A stretch of DNA of 64,000 nucleotides, taken from contig NC_077245.1 in the NCBI RefSeq assembly GCF_947179165.1, forward strand, positions 14,230,740-14,294,739, given 5' to 3'. Both the position numbers and the translations under genes were made by a program. The DNA comes from Solanum dulcamara (taxonomy: Eukaryota; Streptophyta; Magnoliopsida; Solanales; Solanaceae). Under the pieces are notes generated by a model, which was not told the DNA's origin, made no database searches, and worked only from the letters and a program-made list of their open reading frames with translations. Within the stretch, counting starts at the first letter, position 1; each line of letters starts with the position of its first letter. Positions 26,011 through 38,700 of the stretch are shown piece by piece.

Positions 26011-27249
26011 ATTAGATGATTTTGCCAGTTTTTTTGTGTGTTAGCCCACTGACTTTTTAGGTGTCGGGGGTCCCGGTCAAATTTTCTTGGATTATTTCAT
26101 AGTAGCATCTGTAACGATCTGGGGAATGACTCTAGTAGCGCCAGCGGTTCTTTAGAGAAGTTTAGAAGCATTTTATTAGCGATGCAACACGAATTAGGAG
26201 ATTTTGCCAGTTTTTCATGTGTGTTAGCCCATAGAATTTTTAGATATCGGGGGGTTAGGGTTGAATTTTCTTGGATTCATTCATAGTAACATCCGTAACG
26301 ATCTGGGTAACGAACTCCAGTATCTCCGATGGTTCTTTAGAGCAGTTTAGGGGAATTTTATTGGCGACGCAACAGGAATTAAGCGATTTTGCCAATTTTT
26401 CGTGTGTGTTGGCCCACAGATTTTTAAGGTGCCAGGGGTTCAGGATGAATTTTCTTGGATTCTTCCATAATAACGTCCTTAACGACCTGGGGAACGACTC
26501 CAGTATCCCCGGCTGCGCTTTAGAGGAGTTTAGATGCATTTTATTGGCGGCAAAATAGAACTTAGGCAATTTTGCCAGTTTTTCGTGTGTCTTAGCCCTT
26601 GAAATTTTTAGGTGCCGGGGGTCTGGGTCGAATTTTATTGGATTCATCAATAATAGCATCCTGAAAGACCTAGGGAACGACTCCAGTATCCTATGCGGGA
26701 CTTTAGAGGGTTTAGAAGTATTTTATTAGCGCCGCAATAGAAATTAGGCGAATTTGCTAGTTTTTTTGTGTGTTAGCCTATAAAATTTTTTGGTGCCGGT
26801 GGTCCAGGTCGAATTTTTTTGTATTCTTCCATAGTAGCATTCTTAACGACCTGGGAAACGACTTCAGTATCTCCGGTGGCACTTTAGAGGTGTTTATAGG
26901 AATGTTATTAGCGTCGCAACAGGAATTAGGCTATTTTGCCAGTTTTTTGTATATGTTAGCTCACAGATTTTTTAGGTGCCGAATGTTCGGATCGAATTTT
27001 AATTGATTCTTCCATAGTAGCATCCTTAACGACCTGGGGAATGACTCCAGTATTCCCGGAGGTACTTTAGAGGGGTTTATGAGCATTTTATTGGCTGCGC
27101 AACAACTATTAGGCGATTTAACCAGTTTTTCGTGTGTGTTAGCTCACGGATTTTTTTAGTGCCAGGGGTCCGGGTCGAATTTTATTAGAATCTTCCATAG
27201 TAGCGTCCTTAACGACTTGGGAAATGATTCTAGTAGCCCCGACGATGCT

Positions 27250-27660
27250 TTAGAGAGGTTTAGGAGCATTTTATGAGCGACGCAACAGGATTAGGAGATT
27301 TTTCCAATTTTTCGTGTGTGTTAGCGCACAAAATTTTTAGGTGCCGGGGTTTGTATTGAATTTTCTTGGATTCTTCCATAGTACCGTCCATAACGACTTG
27401 GGGAACGACTCTAGTATTCCCGGCGGCGCTTTAGAGGGCTTTAGGGGAATTTTATTGGCGGCGCAATAGGAATTAGGAGATTTTACCTATTTTTCGTGTG
27501 TGTTAGCCATAGAATTTTTAGGTGCTTGTGGTTCGGATTGAATTTTCTTAGATTTATCTATAGTAACATCCGTAATGACATGGGTAACGAACTCCTGTAT
27601 CCCCGGTTGTGCTTTAGAGCGGTTTAGGAGAATTTTATTGGTGACGCAACAGTAATTAGG
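27250..27660 (+). repeat. Segmental duplication copy 1, marked by an AACGAACTCC insertion variant
   Basis: Closely matches about 29700-30100. Shared variants are GTTAGCGCACA, TAGTACC(A/G)TCCATAACG, GATTTTRCCTATTTTTCG, TTGTGGTTCGGATTG, GACATGGGTAACGAACTCC and GCTTTAGAGCGG. TAGTAACATC is at 27561 and 30005, an offset of 2444 bp. A more distant relative, also with GGGTAACGAACTCC, is near 26284, 1277 bp (seven monomers) upstream. Confidence 0.85.
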
Positions 27661-29699
27661 TAATTTTGCTAGTTTTTTATATGTGTTAGCCTACAGATTT
27701 TTTAGGTGCTGGGAGTCCCGGACAAATTTTCTTAGATTCTTCCATAGTAGTATCCGTAACGACTTGGGGAACGACTCTAATAGCACCAGCGGATATTTAG
27801 AGAGGTTTAGAAGCATTTTATTAGCGATGCAACAGGAATTAGGTAATTTTGCCAGTTTTTTCGTATGTGTTAGCTCACAAAATTATTAGATATCGGGGGT
27901 TCGGGTTGAACTTTCTTAAATTCTTCCATAGTAATGACCTTAACGATTTGGGTAACGACTTCAGTATCTCCGGCGGTGCTTTAGAGGGGTTTAGAGGAAT
28001 TTTATTAACTATACAACAGGAATTAGGCGATTTTGCCAATTTTTCGTGTGTGTTAGCCCAAAGATTTTTAAGATACCGGGGGTTCGGGTTGAATTTTTCT
28101 TAGATTCTTTAATAGTAGCATCCTTAACGACCTGGTGTACGACTTTAGTATCTCCGGCGACACTTTAGAGGGGTTAAGAAGCATTTTATTGGCGGGACAA
28201 TAGGAATTAGGCGATTTTGGCAGTTTTTCGTGTGTCTTAGCACATGGAATTTTTAGGTGCTAGATGTCTAGGTCGAATTTTCTTGGATTCTTCGATACTA
28301 AAATCCGTAAGGACTTAGGGAACTACTCCAGTATCCCTTGTGCCACTTTAGAGGGGTTTAGAAGTAGTTTATTAGCGTCGCAAAAGAAATTAGGCGATTT
28401 TGCTAGTTTTTCGTGTGTGTTAACCTACGAAATTATTAGGTGCTGGGGTTCCGGGTCAATTTTTTCTTGGATTCTTCGATAGTAGCATCCTTAATGACCT
28501 GTGAAACGACTCCAGTTTCCCCGATGTCGCAACAGAAATTAGGCTATTTTGCCAGTTTTTCGTGTGTTTTAGCTTACAAATTTTTTAGGTACCCGTGTCC
28601 GAATTGAATTTTATATGATTCTTCCATAGTAGCATCCTTAACGACCTGGGGAATGACTCCAGTATCTCCGTCGGGGCTTTAGAGGGGTTTAGAAGTATTT
28701 TATTTGTGGCGCAACTAGAATTAGCTGATTTTGCCAGTTTTTAGTGTGTGTTAGCCCACAGAATTTTTCAGGTGTCGGGTTTTCAGGTCGAATTTTCTTA
28801 GATTCATCCATAATAGTGTCCGTAACGACATAAGGAACAATTCCAGTAGCTCTGATGGTGCTTTAGAGAGGTTTATGAGCATTTTTAGCGACGCAATAGG
28901 AATTAAGAGATTTTGCTTGTTTTTCATGTGTGATAGCCCACAGAATTTTTAGGTGCCGGGGGTTTGGCTTGAACTTTTTGGGATTCTTCCATAGTACTGT
29001 CCGTAATGATATAGGGAACGACTACAGTATTCCCGGCGGTATGTTAGAGGGATTAAGAGGAATTTTATTGGTGGTGCAACAACAATTAGGCGATTTTGCT
29101 AGTTTTTCGTGTGTGTTAACCCACGAACTTTTAAGGTGCTGGGAGTCCGGGTCGAATTTTCTTTGATTCTTTCATAGTAGCATACGTAACGATCTGTGAA
29201 TGACTCCAGTCCCGACACTACTTTAGAGAGGTTTAGAAATATTTTATTTGCGGCAAAATAGGAATTAGGCGATTTTTCAAGTTTTCGTGTGTTAGCCCAC
29301 ATAATTTTTAAGTGTTGAAAGTACGGGTCAAATTCTTTTGGATTCTTCTATAGTAGCGTACGTAACGACTGGGGAATGACTCCGATAGCCTCGACGTTGC
29401 TTTAGATGGGTTTAGAAGTATTTTATTAAAGACGCAACGGAAATTAGGTGATTTTGCCTGTTTTTTATGTGTGTTAGCCCACAAATGTTTTAGGTGTCGG
29501 GCGTCCCAGTCAAATTTTCTTGGATTATTCCATAGTAGAATCCATCACGACCTGGGGAACGACTCCAATAGCGCCAGCGGTTCTTTAGTGAAGTTTAGAA
29601 GCATTTTATTAGCAACGCAACATGAATTAGGCTATTTTGCCAGTTTTTCATGTGTGTTAGCTCTAACGACTCCAGTAACCCCGATGGTACTTTAGAGAG

Positions 29700-30100
29700 G
29701 CTTAGGAGCATTTTATTAGCGACGTAAAAGGATTAGGAGATTTTTCAAGTTTTTCATGTGTGTTAGCGCACAGAATTTTTAGGTGTCAGGGGTTCATGTT
29801 GAATTTTCTTAGATTCTTCCATAGTACCATCCATAACGACTTGGGGAACGACTCCAGTATCCCCAGCGGCGCTTTAGAGGGGTTTAGGGGAATTTTATTG
29901 GCGGCGCAATAGGAATTAGGAGATTTTGCCTATTTTTCGTGTGTGTTAGCCCATAGAATTTTTAGGTGTTTGTGGTTCGGATTGAATTTTCTTGGATTCA
30001 TCTATAGTAACATCCGTAATGACATGGGTAACGAACTCCAGTATCTCTAGTTGTGCTTTAGAGCGGTTTAGGAGAATTTTATTGGTGACGCAACAGGAAT
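29700..30100 (+). repeat. Segmental duplication copy 2
   Basis: Paralogue of 27250-27660. The 2444-bp offset is about 110 bp short of 14 monomers. The truncated monomer near 29661, where GTTAGCT jumps to CTAACGACTCC, accounts for most of this. Confidence 0.85.
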
Positions 30101-30839
30101 TAGACAATTTTGCTAATTTTTCGTGTGTGTTAGCCCACAAATCGTTTAGGTGCCGGGGGTCCGGGTTGAATTTTCTTGGATTCTTCCATAGTAGCGTTCT
30201 TAACGACCTGGGGAACGACTCCAGTAAATCCGGTGGTGCTTTAGAGGAGGTTTAGATGCATTTTATTGGCAGCACAACAGGAATTAGGCGATTTTGCCAG
30301 TTTTTTGTGTGTCTTAGCCCTTGGAATTTTTAGGTGTCGGGGATCTGGGTTGAATTTTCTTGGATTCTTCTATATTAGCATCCTTAACGACCTGGGGAAC
30401 AACTCCAGTATCCCTGACGATGCTTTAGAAGGGTTTTAAAGCATTTTAGTAGCGACGCAATAGGAATTACGCGATTTTGCCAATTTTTCGTGAGTGTTAG
30501 CACACAGAAGTTTTAGGTGCCAGGGTTTCGGGTTGAATTTTCTTAAATTCTTCCATAGTAGAGTCCGTAATGACCTAAAGAACGACTCCAATATCTCCGG
30601 CGGCGTTTAGAGAGGTTTAGGAGCATTTTATTCGCGACGCACTAGGAATTAGGCAATTTATCTAGCTTTTCGTATGTGTTAGGTGCCAGGGGTTCAGTTG
30701 AATTTTCTTGGATTTTTACATAGTAGCCTCGATAACGACCTGTGGAACTACTCCAGTATCTCCGGCGGCGCTTTAGAGAGGTTTAGGTAAATTTTATTGG
30801 CGACGCAACAGGAATTAGGCGATTTTGTCAGTTTTTCGT

Positions 30840-31210
30840 GTGTGTTAGCCCACAAATTTTTTAGGTGCTGGGGTTTCGGGTTGAATTTTCATAGATCCTT
30901 CAATAGTAGCGTTTTTAACGATCTAGGGAACAACACTAATATCCCCGGCGGCTCTTTAGAGGGATTTAGGAGAATTTAATTGGCGGCACAATAAGAATTA
31001 GATGATTTTTCTAATGTTTTGAGTGTGTTAGCCCACAGATTTTTAAGTGCCGGGGCCTAGGTCGAATTTTCTTGGATTCTTCCATAGTAGCATCCGTAAC
31101 GACCTGGGGATTGACTCTAGTAGCTCCAACAGCGCTTTAGTGGGTTTTAGGGAAATTTTATTGGCGGCGCAACAGGATTAGGTGATTTTCCCAATTTTTA
31201 GTGTGTGTTC
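30840..31210 (+). repeat. Left flank of the inverted block; paralogue of 43070-43440
   Basis: Shares rare variants with 43070-43440: GATCCTTCAATAGTAG, AACAACAC, GATGATTTTTCTAAT, GAGTGTGTTAGCCCACAG, GCCGGGGCCTAGGTCGAATT, GGGGATTGACTCT and GCTTTAGTGGG. CGGGGCCTAG is at 31051 and 43281. The offset of 12230 maps the break at 31210 exactly onto 43440. Confidence 0.88.
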
Positions 31211-31211
31211 T
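31210..31211. other. Satellite orientation switch, plus to minus
   Basis: Plus satellite runs to CGTGTGTGTT-type sequence (here TTAGTGTGTGTT). The next bases, CTGAAGCAAAGCTGGGGATA, are satellite in the opposite orientation at a different monomer phase. There is no linker or transposable element at the break. Confidence 0.93.
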
Positions 31212-31899
31212 GAAGCAAAGCTGGGGATACTGGAGTCGTTCCCCAGGTCATTAAGGACGATACTATGGAAGAATCCTAGAAAATTCAACACGGACCCTCA
31301 GCACCTAAATAATCTGTAGCTAACACACACGAAAAACTTGAAAAAACGCCTATTTCCTGTTGCGATGCCAATAAAATACCTCTAAACTCCTCTAAAGCAC
31401 CGCCGGGGATATTGGAGTAGTTCTCCATGTCGTTAAGGATGCTACTATGGAATAATTCTAGGAAATTCAAACCGGACCCTCGGCACCTAAAAATTCTGTG
31501 GGCTAACACATAGGAAAAACTGGCAAAATTGCCTAATTCCTGTTGTGACCCCAATAAAATGCTTCTAAACCCCACTAAAGCGATGCAGGGGATACTGGAG
31601 TCGTTCCCCAGGTCCTTACGGATGCTACTATTGAAGAATCCAAGAAAATTCGATCCGAACCCCTGGCACCTAAAATTTCCATGGGCTAACACAAAAAACT
31701 GGCAAAATCGCTTAATTTCTTGTTGTGCCGCCAATAAAATGCTTCTAAATCCCTCTGAAGCGAAGCCAGGGATATTGGAATCGTTCCCCAGGTCGATACG
31801 GACGTTACTATGTAAGAATCCAAGTAAATTCAATCCGGACACCTGGCACCTACAAAATCTGTGAGCTAACACACACGAAAAACTGTCAAAATAACCTAT

Positions 31900-32710
31900 T
31901 TCCTGTTGCGACACCAATAAAATTCCTCTAAACTTCTCTAAAGCGTCGCCGAGGATAATGGAGTCGTTCCACATGTCATTAAGGATGCTACTATGGAATA
32001 ATCCAAGAAAATTCGAACCGAACCCCGGCACCTAAAAAATCCATGGGCTAACACACATAAAAATTTGGCAAAATCGTCTAATTTCTGTTGCGACGCTAAT
32101 AAAATACTTCTAAAACCCTCTAAAGCGCCGCAAGGGATACTGGAGTCGTTCCCCATGTCCTTACAGATGCTACTATTAAAGAATCCAAGAAAATTAGACC
32201 TGGACCCCCGGCACCTAAAATTTCCATAGGCTAACACACACGAAAAACTGGCAAAATCCCCTAATTCATGTTGTGCCACCAATAAAATTCTTCTAAACCC
32301 CTCTAAAGCACCAGCAGGGATACTGGAGCCATTCCCCAGGTCTTTAAGGATGATACTATTGAAGAATCCAAGAAAATTCAACCCGGATCCCTGACACCTA
32401 AAAAATATGTGAGCTAACAAACACGAAAAACTAGAAAAATCACCTAATTTCTGTTGCATCGCCAATAAAATTCCCCTAAACTCCTCTAAAGCACTGCCGG
32501 GGATACTGGAGTTATTACCCAGGTCATTAGAGACGTTACTATGGAAGAATCCAAGAAAATTAAACCCAAAACTCCGACATCTAAAAATTTTGAGGGCTAG
32601 CACATATGAAAAACTGGCAAAATTGCCTAATTCCGATTGCGTTGCTAATAAAATACTTCCAAATTTCTCTAAAGAACCGCTGATGCTACTGGAGTTGTTT
32701 TCCAGATCGT
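31900..32710 (-). repeat. Higher-order unit near the left end of the inverted block
   Basis: Matches 41080-41902 at the right end of the same block, in the same orientation. Shared variants include CCTCTAAACTTCTCTAAAGC, GATAATGGAGTCG (31954 and 41133), GGAATAATCCAAG, TTGTGCCACCAATAAAAT, CCAGGTCTTTAAGGATG, AAAAAATAT followed by AGGCTAACAAA or GAGCTAACAAA, and AAAGAACCGCTGA. The offset is 9179 bp. Confidence 0.82.
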
Positions 32711-35700
32711 TATAGATGCAACTATAGAAGAATTTAAGAAAATTTGACCGAGACATCGGACACCTAAAAAATCTGTGGGCTAACACACACAAAAAACTGG
32801 CAAAATCGCCTAATTCCCATTGCGTCGCTAATAAAATTCCTATAAACCCATCTAAAACGCCGCCGGAGCTACTGGAGTCGTTACCCAATCGTTAAGACCG
32901 CTATTATGGAAAAATAGAAGAAAATTTGACTGGGACACCCGGCATCTAAAAAATTTGTGGGCTAACACACACAAAACATTTGACAAAATCACCTAATTTC
33001 TGTTGTGCCGCCAATAAAATTCCTCAAAACCCCTCTGAAGCATCGTCGGGGCTACTGGAGTCGTTCCCCAGTCGTTACGAATGCTATAATGGAAGAATCC
33101 AAGAAAAACTCAACCCGGACCCCCGGCACCTAAACAATCTATGGGCTAACACATACAAAATACTGGCAAAATCGTATAATTCCTGTTGCTTCGCCAATAA
33201 AATTCCTCTAAACCCCTCTAAAGCGCCGCCGAGGATACTCGAGTCATTTCCCAAGTCGTTATGGATATTACTATTGAATAATCTAAGAAAATTCAACCCG
33301 AACCCCCGACATCTAAAAATTTTGTGGGCTAACACACACGAAAAATAGGCAAAATCACCTAATTCCTGTTGCGTCGCTAATAAAATGCTTCTAAACTTCT
33401 CTAAAGAACCGCTAGCGCTACTAGAGTCATTTCTCAGGTCGTTACAGATGCTACTATGGAAAAACTCCAAGAAAATTTGACAGGGACCTTCGGCACCAAC
33501 TGGCAAAATCGCGTAATTCCTGTTGCATCGCTAATAAAATGCTTCTAAAACCATCTAAAGCACTACCGGGGCTACTGGAGTCGCTCCCCAATTCGTTACG
33601 GATGCTTCTATGGAAGAATCAAAAAAAATTCAACTAGACCCCCGGCACCTAAAAATTCCATGGGCTAAGACACGAAAAAATGGCAAAATCACCTAATTCC
33701 TATTGCGTCGCTAATAAAAATCTCCTAAACCTCTCTAAGGCACCATCGAGGCTACTATGGAAGAAGCCAAGAAAATTAAACCCGAACCCCGGCATCTAAA
33801 ATTTCTGTGGGCTAGCACACACGAAAAACTGGCAAAATCGCCTAATTTCTTTTGTGTCGTAAATAAAATGCTCCTAAACCTCTATAAAGCACCATCGGGG
33901 CTACTGAAATAGTTCCTCAGGTCGTTAAGGATGCTACTATGGAAGAATCCAAGAAAATTCAATCGGGACCCTCCGCATTTAAAAATTTCGTGGGCTGACA
34001 CACACGAAAAACTGGCAAAATCTCTTATTTTCATTTGTGCCGCCAATAAAATGCTCTTAAACCCTCCTAAAGCGTCGCAGAGGCAACTGGAGTCATTCCA
34101 CAAGTCGTTAAAAACGCTACTATAGAAGAATCCAAGAAAATTCAACCCAAACCCCCGGCACATAAAATTTTTATGGGCTAACACACATGAAAAACTAGCA
34201 AAATCGCCTAATTCCTGTTGTGTCACCAATAAAATTCCCCTAAATCCCTCTAAAGTACCACCGGGGATACTGGAGTCGTTCCAGGTTGTTAAGGATGCTA
34301 CTATGGAAGAATCCAAGAAATTCAACCCAAACCCCCGACATCTAAATAATATGTGGGCTAACACACACAAAAAACTGCCAAAATCGCCTAAATTCTATTG
34401 CATCACTTATAAAATGCTCCTAAACCTCTCTAAAGCACCGTCGGGGCTACTAGAGTCATTCTCTGGGTCGTTACGGACATTACTAGGGAAGAATCCAATA
34501 AAATTTGACCGGGACCCCAGCACCTAAAAAATTTGTGGGCTAACACAAATGAAAAACTAGTAAAATCGCCTAATTCTTGTTGTGTGGCCAATAAAATTCT
34601 CCTAAATCCCTCTAAAGCGTCGTCGGGGATACTGGAGTCATTCCTACGTTGTTACGGATGCTACTATTGAAGAATCCAAGAAAATTCAACCCGAACCCCC
34701 AGAACAAAAAAAATCTGTCGGCTAACACACAAGAAAAACAAGCAAAATCGTCTAATACCTGTTGCGTCGCTAGTAAAATGCTCCTAAACCTATCTAAAGC
34801 ACCGCCAGGACTATTGGAGTTGTTCACCAGGTCGATACGGACTCTACTATGAAAGAATCCAAGAAAATTTAACCCAGACCCCCGGCACCTAAAAAATTTA
34901 TGGGCTAACACACGAAAAACTGGCAAAATTACCTAATTCCTATTTTGGAGCCAATAAAATTCCCCTAAACCCCTCAAAAGCGCCGTCAAGGATACTGGAG
35001 TCATTCCCCAGGACATTACGGATGCTACTAAGGAAGAATCTAAGAAAATTCAACCCGAATCCCTGGCATCTAATAATTATGTGGGCTAGCACACATAAAA
35101 AATAGGCAAAATTGCCTAATTCCTGTTGCGTCGTTAACAAAATGCTCCTAAACTTCTCTAAAGCACCGCTGGGGGTCATTCCCTAAGTTATTACGGAGGC
35201 TATTATAGAAGAATCCAAGAAAATTAGACAAGGACCCCCTGCACCTAAAAAATCTGTGTGCTAACACATATGAAAAACTAGCAAAATCGCCTAATTCCTA
35301 TTGCGTGGCCAATAAAATTCCCCTAAACTCCTCTAAAGTGCCACCGGGATACTGGAGTCTTTCCCCAGGTCGTTACGGATGCTACTATGAAAGAATTCAA
35401 GAAAATTCAATCCGAACCCCCGGCACCTAAAAATTTTGTAGGGTCACACAAATGAAAAACTGGCAAAAATCGCATAATTCCTATTGCGTCGCCAATAAAA
35501 TTCTCATAAACCCCTCTAAAACGCCTCTGGTGATACTGGAGTCGTTACCCAGGTCATTACGGACATTACTATGGAAGAATCCAAGAAAATTAAACCCAAA
35601 CCTCGGTATCTAAAAATTCTGTGGGCTAATACACACGAAAAACTGGCAAAATTGCATAATTCTTCTTTCTTCGCCAATAAAATGCCCCAAAACCTCTCAA

Positions 35701-38700
35701 AAGCACCGTCGGGGCTACTGGAGTCGTTCCCCAGGTCGTTACAGATGCTACTATAGAAGAATTGAAGAAAATTCGACCAGGACCCCTGGCACCTAAAAAA
35801 TCCGTGGCTAACACACACGAAAAACTGGCAAGATTGCCTAATTCCCATTGTGTTGCTAATTAAATGCTTCTAAACCCATCTAAAGTGCCATCGGGGCTAC
35901 TGCAGTCGTTCCCCAAGTTATTACAGATGCTACTACAGAAAAATCCAAGAAGATTCCCTCCGAACCCCCTGCACCTAAAAATTCCATGGGCTAACACACA
36001 CGAAAAACTAACAAAATCTACTAATCTCTGTTGCGTCCCTAATAAAATGCTCCTACACCTCTTTAAAGCACCGTCGGGGCTATTGGAGTCGTTCCCCAGT
36101 TCGTTACGGATACTACTATGGAAGAATCCAAGAAAATTCAATCTGGAAACCCGACACCTAAAAAATCTGTGAGCTAACACACATGAAAAATTGACAAAAT
36201 TGTCTATTTCTTATTGCGACACTAATAAAATCCTCTAAACCCCTATAAAGAGCCGCCGGGTATACTGGAGTCGTTCCCCATTTCGTTAAGGATGCTATTA
36301 TTGATTAATCCAAGAAAATTCAACTCGTACCCCCAGCTCTTAAAAATTCTGTAGGCTAACACACACGAAAAACTGACAAAATCACCTAATTCATGTTGTG
36401 CCGCCAATAAAATGCTTCTAAATCTCTTTGAAGCACCGCCGGGGATACTAGAGTCATTACCCAAGTAATTACGGATATTACTAATGAAGAATCCAAGAAA
36501 ATTCAACCCGATCCCCCGACATCTAAAAATTTTGTGGGCTAACACACACGAAAAACTGGCAAATCGCCCAATTCCTGTTGTTTTGTCAATAAAATTCCTC
36601 TAAACCCCTGTAAAGCGCTGCCGAGGATACTGGAATCGTTACCCATGTCGTTATGGATATTACTATTGAAGAATCCAAGAAAATTCAACCCGAACCTCCG
36701 ACATCTAAAAATTTTGTGGGCTAACACACATGAAAAACATGCAAAATCACTTAATTCCTGTTGCATCGCTAATAAAATGCTTCTAAACTTCTCTAAAGAA
36801 TCGTTGGCGCTACTGGAGTTGTTTCCGAGGTCCTTACAGATATTAATATGGAATAATCCAAGAAAATTTGACCGGGACCCCCGACACCTAAAAAATCTAT
36901 AAATTAACACACGAAAAACTGGCAAAATTTCCTAATCACGTTGCGTCGCTAATAAAATACTTATAAACCCATCTAAAGTGCCGTCAGGGCTACTAGAGTC
37001 ATTCCCAAGTCGTTACGGACGCTACTTAGGAAGAATCAAAGAAAATTCAACCCGGACCCCCGACATCTAAAAATTCCATGGGCTAACACACGAAAAAATG
37101 GCAAAATCACCTAATTCCTGTTGCATCGCTAATAAAATTCTCCTAAACCTCTCTAAAGCACCACCGGGACTATTAGAGTCATTCTGTAGGTAATTACAGA
37201 CGCTACTATGGAAGAATCCAAGAAAATTCAACCCGAACTCTAGCATCTAAAAATTCTGTGCGCTAGCACACATGAAAAACTGGCAAAATCACCTAATTTC
37301 TGTTGCGTCGCTAATAAAATGCTCTAAACCTCTATAAAGCACCGTCGGGGATTTTGAAGTAGTTCCCCAGGTCGTTAAGGATGCTACTCTGGAAGAATCC
37401 AAAAAAATTCAACCGGGACCCCCGACATTTAAAAAGTCTATGGGCTGACACATACAAAAAACTGGCAAAATCGCCTACTTTCATTTGCGCCACCAATAAA
37501 ATGCTCCGCCACAGGGGTAACTGGAGTTGTTCCACAAGTCGTTAAGGACGCTACTATGGAAGAATCCAAAAAAAATCAACCCAAACCCCTAGCACGTAAA
37601 AATTTTGTGGGCTAATACACACGAAAAACTGGCAAAATCGCCTAATTCCTATTGCGTCGCCAATAAAATTCCCCTAAATCCCTATAAAGTGCCACTGGGG
37701 TTACTGGAGTCATTCCCAGGTCGTTGAGGATGCTACTATTGAAGAATCCAAGAAATTCAACCCGAACCTCCGACATGTAAAAATTCTGTGGGCTAACACA
37801 TACAAAAAAATTGGCAAAATCGCCTAATTCCTGTTGCGTCGCCAATAAAATTCCCCTTAACCACTCTAAAGCGTCGCTGGGGATACTGGAGCAGTTACCT
37901 AGGTCGTTACGGATGCTACCATGGAAAAATCTAAGAAAATTAAATCCGAACCCCCAACATCTAAATAATATGTGGGCTAACACACACGCAAAACTGACAA
38001 AATCGCCTAAATCCTGTTACGTCACTAATAAAATGCTCCTAAACCTCTCTAAAGCACCGCTGGAGCTACTAGAGTCATTCCTCGGGTCGTTACGGACACT
38101 ACTATTGAAGAATCCAATAAAATTCAACCGGGACCCCAACACCTAAAAATTTGTGGGCTAACACAAATGAAAAACTGGCAAAATTGCCTAATTCCTGTTG
38201 TGTCACCAATAAAATTTCCCTAAATCCCTCTAAAGTGCCGCCGAGGATACTGGAGTTATTCCCAGGTCGTTACGGATGCTACTATTGAAAAATCCAAGTA
38301 AATTCAACCCGAACCCCCGGAACCTAAAATATTTGTGGGCTAACACACATGAAAACCTGGCAAAATCGTCTAATACCTATTGGGTTGCTAAGAAAATGCT
38401 CTTAAACCTCTCTAAAGCACCGCCGGGACTACTGGAGTTGTTCGCCAGGTCGATACAGACTTTATTATGAAAGAATCCAAGAAAATTTAATCCGGATCCC
38501 CGGCACCTAAAAAATCTTTAGGCTAACACACGAAAAACTGGCAAAAATTGTCTAAATCCTGTTGTGTCGCCAATAAAATTCCTCTAAACCCCTCAAAAGC
38601 GCCGCCGGGAATATTGGAGTCGTTCCCCTGGTCATTATGGACGCTACTAAGGAAGAATACAAGAAAATTAAACCCGAATCCCCGGCACCTAAAAATTTTG

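Larger units (their letters stand above)
5625..31210 (+). repeat. Satellite block B, 182-183-bp monomers, plus orientation
   Basis: The longest uninterrupted run, 25.6 kb and about 140 monomers. Sampled steps between 8766 and 9680 are 183, 183, 182, 183 and 183. Monomers often vary at CG and CAG positions. Several carry partial deletions (near 7237, 11460, 21612, 23510, 24275, 25148, 28520 and 29661). Multi-monomer duplications are listed separately. There is no gene: open frames here are satellite translations repeating every ~61 residues. The block ends abruptly at 31210, where orientation reverses. Confidence 0.97.

Noticed and set aside
5625..31210. CRISPR-like array
   Set aside because: The repeats are directly abutting 182-183-bp satellite monomers with no repeat-spacer alternation, in a plant genome.
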